From Metaphire vulgaris (lineage: Eukaryota; Annelida; Clitellata; Crassiclitellata; Megascolecidae): 64,000 nucleotides of DNA. The position numbers and the translations under genes were made by a program. The DNA is taken from assembly GCA_018105865.1 (NCBI GenBank), contig CM030868.1, positions 2,264,628-2,328,627 on the forward strand. Direction: 5' to 3'. The notes under the pieces were generated by a model. It was not told the DNA's origin. It worked only from the letters and a program-made list of their open reading frames with translations, and did no database searches. Below are positions 36,263-64,000 of this stretch, one piece after another; the first letter of the stretch is position 1, and each line of letters starts with the position of its first letter.

Positions 36263-37015
36263 CTCCCAGACTGATTGAATCTGTGCTCAAATAATATTGA
36301 TTGACAGCCAATCCAATCAGTGACCAATCAAAACACGGCCTAAATGTCTTAATACAACCATATGATAGAATTTATGTTCAGATATTATTTCTAGATATAA
36401 TTTTCAAGCAGCTAGTACTGTAATAAAGTAGTTTGACTTAAGACTTAAGAAGTCATGACCATGTTTTTTAAAATGTACACTGTACTTTTGTATTTGAGTA
36501 AATATTACTTATCGTATTTAAAAACGTTTTCACTCTGGGAGAGAGTGGGGGTTCCACAAAGATGAAATTATTTTTCCATGATCCCCGTGGACTCAAACTT
36601 CCGGCAACACTGGGTTATAGGTTACACGAAGACGGGTGTGAACTCTGAACTCTGACCCCTAACGAAGGTCTCAATCACGGCACTCCACCGATCTTCCAGT
36701 CCATAAACCGGAAGTGACGTCTCTATAATTAAATTCCTTCCTTCCGGTTTAGGATGCCAATCTAATGAACAGCATCTGTACCAGCATATCAACATGAGAA
36801 CTTGCTTCATGGATTACTCCTAACACAATCATTGTTGCTCCAGCCTGGTAAATATATAGGCCAATTATAAAACCAAATTGACCGCAAATGTCATGTAATA
36901 TCTAGCCCAAAGGTCAAAGCTGGCACACAACTCTTATCTATCTAAAATGTTTACTTCAATAGCATAACAATTATAGCCTTTATTTGAAATGTTTCCTCAA
37001 AGTCACATAGGTAGG
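36263..37015. other. Intergenic sequence, no gene recognised
   Basis: AT-rich with a GC-richer patch at about 36,590-36,750 that includes ACCGGAAGTGACGT (36,707-36,720), an ETS site fused to a CRE core, and a second reverse ETS core (CTTCCGGTTT). No start site or open frame of note. Confidence 0.5.
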
Positions 37016-37019
37016 TCAT

Positions 37020-37048
37020 AGTAGTAGAAGTAGTAATAGTAGTAGTAA

Positions 37049-37089
<41 letters not shown>

Positions 37090-37320
37090 TAGCAGTAGTA
37101 GCAGTAGTAGCAGTAGTAGCAGTAGTAGTAGTAGCAGCAGTAGTAGCAGTAGTAGTAGTAGTAGCAGCAGCAGTAGTAGTAGCACTAATAGTAGTAGCAA
37201 TACTAGTACCAATGGTAGTAGTATTATTACTACTACTACTACTAAGTAGTAGTAGTAATAGTAACAACAGCAACAGCAATAGTAGCAGCAGTAGTAGTAA
37301 TAGTAAATAATAGTAAAGTA
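37020..37320. repeat. GTA/GCA triplet microsatellite cluster
   Basis: Interrupted (GTA)n with interspersed GCA, then ACT and AAT triplets. The long poly-Leu/Tyr open frame on the minus strand comes from this. Confidence 0.95.
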
Positions 37321-37521
37321 ATAAAAATCTAATAAGGTTTAGAAACTGACCTACAGCTACTACATTCTTAATTTGAGTCAGTTGTCCGGTGTCCACAGCA
37401 GTAGCTGCTTTATTCCCTTTTAAATCTGTGGCTCAATCTCTCTTGAAATAGCTATCTTATCAAGCCAGGTGGTTTGTCGAATCAAAGGCCAAAGGTCAGT
37501 GTATCTAATTCAGGCGGAAGG

Positions 37522-37567
<46 letters not shown>

Positions 37568-37651
37568 AATAGTCAAGATTATTGCAACAACGACAACAAC
37601 AACAACAACAATAATAATAATAATATGAATAATAATATGAATAACAATAAC

Positions 37652-37713
<62 letters not shown>

Positions 37714-37870
37714 GGTTTAGAGTGGTTCAATAGGGTCTGACCTGTTTGCTACCTTTTCAACTACTACATTCTTAATTTGTCAAGTCAGTTGTCCGGTGTC
37801 CACCCACCGATGAAACGCTAACTTTGAAACCAATTCCCCTTTTAAATCTGTGGCTACATTTACATTTAGT
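37320..37870. repeat. Microsatellite-linked repeat, two copies
   Basis: Two related segments share GGTTTAGA, TACTACATTCTTAATTTG, CAGTTGTCCGGTGTCCAC and CCTTTTAAATCTGTGGCT (about 37,336-37,430 and 37,713-37,860). Each directly follows a triplet microsatellite. The second follows (AAT)n at about 37,610-37,712, and (GTA)n lies at about 37,523-37,568. The family recurs at 60.1 and 63.5-63.8 kb. Confidence 0.7.
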
Positions 37871-38733
37871 TACATTGCTGATCAAAGAAATCACTTGCAG
37901 ACCGTCTGCTCTTATCAATGGCAGAAAGACTGTCAATTTCTTGTGACGAGAATCAAAGGCCATGTCAGCATCGACAATTAGGAGTGGATGCAGGAATTCA
38001 GTTTGAAGGGACAATGTGCTTCCCACTCTCCTTTTAGCTTCGCCTTTCCTTCCACTTTCCTTCCAGGAATGCCATCAAGATTATTGAAAGGGAAGAAAAA
38101 GACGACAATGTGTAGTTCTTCATGCCTACATAACCTTTCAGCCTTTCACCATAATGAGAAATCAATTATCAAACATAATTTCTGGAGTTAATTCGGGGAA
38201 CATGTGACCCCTGTATCTCCCAAACTCTAAATCCGCCCATGCTTCCAATCTCAACCTAGATTTGACAGTTGAAACCAGAACAGAGTGCAAAATTGCAACA
38301 TGTGGTGGCCATAAAAATCAATAGCCAGTCAATTTCCCCAATTGATTTGCTGTTTTGAGCAACCGGTTACTCATGGCCAGTCAATCACGCCGGCTATCCC
38401 AACCAACCGGCCGATTGACTGCTTGTTGGCCACTTGCCAGTTGCCGACTGGCCGTGGTGTTTACGGTATACCTCGGTCGAAAATAGTGCCGATAAAAAAT
38501 CAAAAGCAAGGTGCAGTATGCATTAGGAATCTGTACTCTGAGGTTTCTTCCATCAACCATCAAAGAGCATGCAATGATATACAAGCATTTATCACAGCAT
38601 TCTTCCTCTACGGCTATGTGCAGATGGTTGCGTGATGGGTTCATCTTTGTCTCTATTAGCCATTTTGTCTGATTTTTTTCTTAATGTGGTTCGTTCAAGC
38701 AACACTAGCAAAATAATAAATCATTATCTCTGG

Positions 38734-38735
<2 letters not shown>
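37871..38735. other. Intergenic sequence, no gene recognised
   Basis: No domain, RNA gene or mobile element that I can name. Short frames on both strands (up to 97 codons) have no recognisable similarity. Confidence 0.5.
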
Positions 38736-38737
<2 letters not shown>

Positions 38738-38776
<39 letters not shown>

Positions 38777-38880
38777 TAATAAAAAGTTACTTCTACTTTA
38801 GTCTTTTGCAGAAGGATTTGAAGTACCATCGATTTGTGGTACCCTTGGGTATTAGACATGGTGCTATAGAGGTGCATAAT
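38738..38880. repeat. (AAT)n plus SINE-like fragment
   Basis: An (AAT)n tract (38,738-38,773) followed by TTTTGCAGAAGGATTTGAAG, TACCATCGATTTGTGGTACC, CTTGGGTATTAG and GGTGCTATAGAGGTGCATAA. Similar words occur at 40.26-40.35 kb (GGTTGGATTTGAGGTGTCAT, CGATTGATACCCTTGG) and 45.72-45.77 kb, each next to an AT-rich triplet tract. This suggests a dispersed retroposon family. Confidence 0.55.
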
Positions 38881-38895
38881 TAGTATTATTTATTA

Positions 38896-39296
38896 GGGGC
38901 TGTCCATTAATTATGTCAACAATTTAGGGGGATTAAAAAAGTTTGACAGTTGTTGCCAGGGGGGTCAAGAGAAGTTGACGTTAACGATTTCACTTTTTAC
39001 AAATAATCAAAAATAGGAAATTTCATGGAATACTACTTATGGGTATTACAATGGAAAAAAGCATGGCAAAAAGGTCATCACCACCACATTTTGACACTCG
39101 AGCAAAAAAAGGGGGAAATTGTAAAAATGGTCATCACCACAAAAATAATAACCTTGTTATTGGGACCTGTCATTGATCTTGGGGGGGGGATCAAAAGTTT
39201 TTGACATAATTATAGGGGTAACTGAAAGTTGACAGTTGTTGACAAGGGGGGTCAAAAATTGCCCAAAAATTGTTGACATAATTAATGGACAGCCCC
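38896..39296. mobile_element. 401-bp MITE, 'GGGGCTGTCC' family, intact copy
   Basis: About 28-bp terminal inverted repeats beginning GGGGCTGTCCATTAATTA at the left and ending TAATTAATGGACAGCCCC at the right. A perfect 7-bp direct repeat TTTATTA flanks the element (38,889-38,895 and 39,297-39,303). The interior is rich in GTTGACAGTTGTTGAC words and has no open frame. The superfamily is not clear to me. Confidence 0.85.
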
Positions 39297-39519
39297 TTTA
39301 TTATTTTAAAAATCCACTCCATACATAGCAGTGGGAAGTTTCATGATGTCAGTATTTAACTAACTTAGTTAGCACAGCGAAACAATTAACAGTATTTCCT
39401 CCACTGTCCTGATTGCCACCCAACCCACTTGTTTTAGCTCTCGTATACACCCTTGATACAATCACCTGTACATTCGATAACAGAATATAAACACCCAGTA
39501 AGTGACTTTTAAGGCATCA

Positions 39520-40020
39520 GCTGGCTGGTGCCGTAGGCATTACAACGCTGGCGCCACAGAAGCGGATTGACTGACCGAATCAGTAAAAACCAAACTCACG
39601 TGTCTCTAACTCCGTGGAAAACATCGGACAACTGGAGCAACAACTGTGCAAACGAATGGTCATACACGTGCAATCTTCCCCCGATAAGTAGCGAACATAG
39701 CACAACAGAAAGTAGTTTTCCAGTCGAGGATAAGAGCGAACAATATAATTATAATCCCGAATGTCCAGAGAAGCCGATGCTCGTTTCGTTCGGACGTACA
39801 ACGAACGAACGGAACGCATGCGTGTGCGCCTTATTACGAACCCTGCGTGGCCACTCAAGCGTTCATTCATCGACGAACAACGAAACCAACACACGCAGCA
39901 ACCGACGTACAAACCGCACCGGGTTCTTTCCTGTTATCCGGACCCCAGTAGATGGCGTAGATAATTTTTTTATCCGTGTGGCAATGATTACATTAATTGA
40001 GTATTTTCAGATCCAAGCTT
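39520..40020 (+). other. CpG-richer island with an unassigned 151-codon open frame
   Basis: 39,567-40,022 is open on plus for 151 codons and partly open on minus (110 codons). Base composition and CpG frequency are visibly higher than in the flanks, with GCATGCGTGTGCGCC resembling an NRF1-type palindrome. The predicted protein has no domain that I recognise. It could be a promoter or first exon, an old mobile fragment, or chance. Confidence 0.3.
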
Positions 40021-40059
40021 AAAAAACACATCTCTTGCAATTAGCTGTGCCTCCATACA

Positions 40060-40208
40060 GCTCCACCAGGGGACCATCTTGCTCTATTGAGTGCCTAGCC
40101 CCCAGTGCCCCCCAGTTGGGACCCTACTTAATGCTACATACATTAAACAACAAATGGTTCCCCCCATGATTGAAGTTGCCACCTGGTCTTTCCTAGAGCG
40201 CCACTGCC
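40060..40208. mobile_element. hAT-like MITE, truncated copy
   Basis: Shares GTTGGGACCC, TTAATGCTACATACATTAAA, CAACAAATGGTTCC and a right end CGCCACTG with the other hAT-like copies. The left terminal repeat is damaged (CATACAGCTCCACC) and no target duplication is visible. Confidence 0.65.
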
Positions 40209-40349
40209 TTAGTCAATCTTGCTCTTTTCCTCTAACTGATCTCTGCAATGATCTGAATGACCTGGTCTTTTGCGGTTGGATTTGAGGTGTCATCGATTGA
40301 TACCCTTGGCCTTGGGTTTTAGAAATTAGAACTGATGCTATATAAGTGA

Positions 40350-40350
<1 letters not shown>

Positions 40351-40415
<65 letters not shown>
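40351..40415. repeat. (TTA)n microsatellite
   Basis: About 21 uninterrupted TTA units, immediately after a SINE-like fragment. Confidence 0.95.
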
Positions 40416-40420
40416 GACTG

Positions 40421-40572
40421 GGTACTTGTCGGTTGTTATCTGATGCCATGATTGCCGTCGTATATCATTTAAAGAAATTTGTGCTCCTGGAAAGAATTGC
40501 TTAATGCGAGTTAGGGTTAGCCCTGAGTTTCCTAACCCTAACCCTAGTGGCATCAGATAACCGATAAGTACC
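40421..40572. mobile_element. 152-bp inverted-repeat element with internal (TTAGGG)-like patches
   Basis: The left arm GGTACTTGTCGGTTGTTATC, TGATGCCA pairs with the right arm TGGCATCAGATAACCGATAA, GTACC. Inside are GTTAGGGTTAG and CCTAACCCTAACCC. The right arm is directly abutted by the next hAT-like MITE, which uses this arm's GTACC in its target duplication. Confidence 0.65.
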
Positions 40573-40575
40573 AGG

Positions 40576-40756
40576 CAGTGGCGGTTCCAGGATTTGGCAA
40601 GTGGGAGGGGGGCCGTTGGGGTGGCAACTTCTAATCATGGGGGGGCCAACCATGTGTTGTTATGTATGTAGCATTAAGCATAGGGTCCCAACAGAGGGCC
40701 CACTGGGGGCCAAGCACTCAATAGGGGGACACGTACCCCTTGTGGAGCCGCCACTG
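40576..40756. mobile_element. hAT-like MITE, copy 4 (181 bp)
   Basis: Ends are CAGTGGCGGTTCCAGG and GGAGCCGCCACTG, with target duplication GTACCAGG/GTACGAGG (one mismatch). The interior is shared with the 35.5-kb copy. It inserted into the end of the preceding inverted-repeat element. Confidence 0.85.
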
Positions 40757-40762
40757 GTACGA

Positions 40763-40857
40763 GGGGCTGTCCATTAATTACGTCAACAAAATAGGAGGAG
40801 GGTGTTTGGAAAAGTTTGACAATTGTTGACAGAGGAAGGGCCAAGAGAAGTTAATTA

Positions 40858-40919
<62 letters not shown>

Positions 40920-41085
40920 TACTATTATTATTATTCAACAATACTATTGGAGCTGTCCATTAATTATGTCAACAATTTTTGGCCAATTTTTTATCATTCC
41001 CCTTGTCAACAACTGTCAACTTTCAGTGACCCCCTATAATTATGTCAAAAACTTTTTTCCACCTCCCCATTAATCCACAGACTTC
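40763..41085. mobile_element. Two truncated, opposite copies of the 'GGGGCTGTCC' MITE
   Basis: 40,763-40,858 starts with the family's terminal repeat (GGGGCTGTCCATTAATTACG) and is cut by a TTA microsatellite. 40,951-41,085 starts GGAGCTGTCCATTAATTATG and continues with the reverse complement of the other half (CCCTTGTCAACAACTGTCAA, ATAATTATGTCAAAAACTTT). Confidence 0.75.
40859..40936. repeat. (TTA)n microsatellite
   Basis: (TTA)n with a few TAC interruptions near the right edge, lying between two truncated MITE copies. Confidence 0.95.
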
Positions 41086-41471
41086 AATCAATTAATTAAA
41101 AATCTATGCTTAATCCTCGTGTGAGGGTTTGGAAAATACTTGAACAAAAATCACACCCATCACGTCACTAACTGACTAGCAAAAACTACAAATACAGAAA
41201 TCCGACAAATAATTTATTACCAAATCTTACATGTTCTCCCTAAATTGACACAAAAAACAACAGACAATGGAGAAAATGAAATTGGCACATACATAATAAT
41301 CACATAGTAAATTTCAAGTCTGAATATTGCATTGTATCTTAATATTCAATTCTAATACCCAGCTATGGTACACAAACATCATATTACACATATTTACTGT
41401 AGGAAAACGATTCAAAACAATACAAAAAAAAGGGACAAACAGCACAAAACCTATTTTGATCTGTGACATTA

Positions 41472-41526
41472 GGGGCTGTCCATTAATTACGTCAACAAAT
41501 TGTTGACATAATTAATGGACAGCCCC
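41472..41526. mobile_element. 55-bp terminal-repeat-only derivative of the 'GGGGCTGTCC' MITE
   Basis: A 27-bp left arm, one central base and a 27-bp right arm form an almost perfect palindrome (one C/T mismatch). The arms equal the terminal repeats of the 401-bp intact copy, so the whole interior is missing. I see no clear target duplication. Confidence 0.85.
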
Positions 41527-43088
41527 ATAAAGAAAAATTCAGGGATGAGACAACTGAATAATAAAGTAAATAAATATCCGGTGGTAATTAGAAATTGTGA
41601 TTTAAAGAAACATCAAAGTCCCACTCATAACATAAAATGTTGTAAAGGTCATCATAGTTACAAACATCATAAAAACACCATTATTATTAAATGATTATCC
41701 ATGCAATTTAAATTAATTACTGTAGTGTAGTGGTGTAAAGATGTGGGGCAGGGGCCAACCAACCCCGGGCGCCGAGGAAGGCGATAAATTGATCAAAAAC
41801 GTTTTCTTCTAAGATAGCCCTTTACCATGGTTTGGATATGGAGAATTTAAACACGGGTTGTTTATGTAACTTAACTAATAATACCCTAGCTATACCACTG
41901 CTCTGTACTGTCAAAATCAAGTTAATCCGTTCAGTGGGTAAGGTGAATGAAACCATTAAGATGCTGTCCATTTTACACATATTGAGTAAGTAAGCAGAAT
42001 ACCTATTTAGAAAAAATTGCTACTGTAGAAAATCTGTTACCATAAAAAAATCAATCACAGTTGGATTAGTCCCAATACATTTCCAGGGCTCAACATTTCT
42101 CTAAGTTTATAACAGATGGACTAACTACAGTATATGGCAGAACATGGAGTGTCACAAAATGCATGCAATAATATGTTTATCAAACATCAATACTAATTAA
42201 CACTCTATGTAGATTGTATTGCAAATTTTTATTTAAAGCTTTAAAAGCTAAAGTCTATGTAGAAAATCCACCGAATGGCACAATAAATACAGGAATGCTG
42301 AAAAACGGAAGTATTCACCTAATGTCCCACAATACATAATGTCAGAGGAATGCTGAGGAGTGTGTTAGAATAGATTTTCAAAAAAAACTGTCTCATTTAT
42401 GAACTGTTACTGGTTAGCACAACTCAAGCCTGTGGCTTGTACCCCCACAATGCTCAGCATTTGAAAATGAAGACGTGGCATGTCCATACTCAAGACATCA
42501 TAATAAAGTCTGCAAGCTTTTGTTGATATATCATTTATCTTAAATTCAAATCTCATCAGTGTTTCATACAGGCCTGAAACCACAGTACACTAGACATAAA
42601 AGCACCAGTGATAACATCAGCCAACGAATTAAAATATCAACGCAAAAGTGCAACTGTCTCCCGAATCAGCACAGCACAGCACGGCACAACAAAACCAGCC
42701 TTGAGACTTGATTAAATCATTTGCCCGAAGCAAATCACACGCAGCGCGGTATCTCGACAACATAGAACTCCGACGACCGAGTTGTTTACACGAACATCGC
42801 GGTCCCACCAGCCAATCAGAGGGACGACTTTCCCTGTTGTATTGTATGGTATTTGAGACAACTTCTATAGCGCCGTAACATAGCCAAGGTCAAAGTCAAA
42901 GGCGCCTTGACATCGTCCCCCAACTCGGTTTTGATGGAACAAAGGAATTTGCCGTCTGCCATATAATAGCAACGGCAGTCAAAACATTTAACACAATATT
43001 TCCGAACGATGAAACCGCTTGCCGTGAAAAGTCTTGGCAACACTTGACTGCAGAAAAGTCTCGAAAGAAAAAACACGTCAAAATTCAG
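41527..43088 (-). other. Region downstream of the HECW stop codon (3' UTR and flank)
   Basis: No open frame of note. Reading away from the stop on minus, the first AATAAA that I find is at 42,228-42,233 (seen as TTTATT on plus). That would imply a 3' UTR of about 860 bases if used. 42,700-43,080 is CpG-richer, with a CCAATCAG word. It may belong to the UTR or to a promoter on the other strand. The remainder is AT-rich with no recognised feature. Confidence 0.45.
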
Positions 43089-63247
<20,159 letters not shown>

Positions 63248-63486
63248 CTGAAATTCATGCGTTTATTTAGCTCAATCACAACATCGATACAATACAATGC
63301 TTCATCAACATAATTTTAGTTCATTTAATTCATTAATCAACCTAATTCTTTTTAAACTGACAAAGACCCGCTCTATTCTAAAACTTATAAGCTGTCACCA
63401 TAATTTTTGTATATAGTAATATAGTACTAGTAGCAACAATAACAATAACAATAATAACAATAATAATAACAATGATGATGATGATG

Positions 63487-63526
<40 letters not shown>

Positions 63527-63606
63527 CAACAACAACAACAAGGTTTTGAGTGATTCAGGATGTAGATTCCTGCCTTGTGTGAGTAATAGTAGTAGTAGTA
63601 GTAGTA

Positions 63607-63670
<64 letters not shown>

Positions 63671-63696
63671 TAATACTAATAATATACTACTACTAC

Positions 63697-63729
<33 letters not shown>

Positions 63730-64000
63730 CAACAACAACAACAAGGCTTTGATTGATTCAGTAGAACAAGGCTTTGATTGATTCAGTAGAACAAGGTTTT
63801 GATTGATTCAGTAGGGTCTGCCTTGTGTGAGAACCACTGTCTGTTTGTTTATTGTCACTACATTTACATTTTCAACTTATATGGTGCCAGTGTCTGGTAA
63901 ATAACCTAAATAAACATGCTTTCAAATTCTATAGCAGCACTTTATTTTCAAATTTATATAAAAAATTTACCATTGTAGTTCAACTAGGAAATTGCTACAA
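63248..64000. other. HECW intron upstream of the first visible exon, microsatellite-rich
   Basis: AAT/CAA/GAT triplet tracts (63,434-63,540 and 63,586-63,742) are followed by two or three copies of AACAAGGCTTTGATTGATTC, AGTAGAACAAGG and one full CAGTAGGGTCTGCCTTGTGT, GAGAACCACTG. No exon was found in this last segment. Confidence 0.8.

Noticed and set aside
39580..39912. 110-codon minus frame in the CpG island as a gene
   Set aside because: No domain, no better than the overlapping plus frame, and no splice or start signals to prefer it.
42816..43081. 86- and 61-codon minus frames downstream of the HECW stop
   Set aside because: They lie in what should be the 3' UTR; the apparent signal-like start (MFFLSRLFCSQ) has no supporting family or context.

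Overview
This is a gap-containing piece of an AT-rich, repeat-dense animal genome. GT-AG introns, (TTAGGG)n-type interstitial repeats, many MITE-like elements, LINE 3' tails and a HECW-type ubiquitin ligase gene place it in Metazoa, most likely a marine invertebrate. I cannot fix the phylum from the sequence.

Layout. 1-14,459 is a tandem satellite with a ~205-bp monomer in which about half the length is pure triplet runs (TTA, then TAG, then TTG). Ordered variant monomers and diverged blocks recur every few kb. 14,460-14,670 is a boundary piece related to a dispersed element found again at 48.44-48.76 kb. 14,665-15,128 is an ACTGACAC-type minisatellite that runs into a 100-N assembly gap (15,129-15,228). 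15,229-24,165 is a second, unrelated satellite of ~26 monomers in two length classes (about 351 and 330 bp). 24.2-43.0 kb is a non-genic accessory zone. It holds a broken transposon-like gene (26.15-27.56 kb, minus), a 53/60-bp minisatellite, a degraded LINE 3' end (33.87-34.64 kb), at least five MITE-like families (several with recognisable target-site duplications) and many microsatellites.

43,089-63,247 (minus strand) is the only confidently real gene: the C-terminal ~1,141 residues of a HECW1/HECW2 (NEDL1/NEDL2) HECT-type E3 ubiquitin ligase. I could place 19 coding exons. All have GT-AG junctions and compatible phases, and they read through in one frame to a stop. They encode a low-complexity linker, a PPPY motif, WW1, a HECW helical/linker region, WW2 and a complete HECT domain with the catalytic Cys in the last exon. 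The N-terminal exons (HECW N-terminal and C2 domains) must lie beyond base 64,000. The introns hold further MITEs, LINE tails, minisatellites, an interstitial telomeric repeat and one candidate nested small secreted-protein ORF (61,219-61,548, minus).

Most long open frames in the satellites and microsatellites are translation artefacts of triplet repeats and are not annotated as genes.
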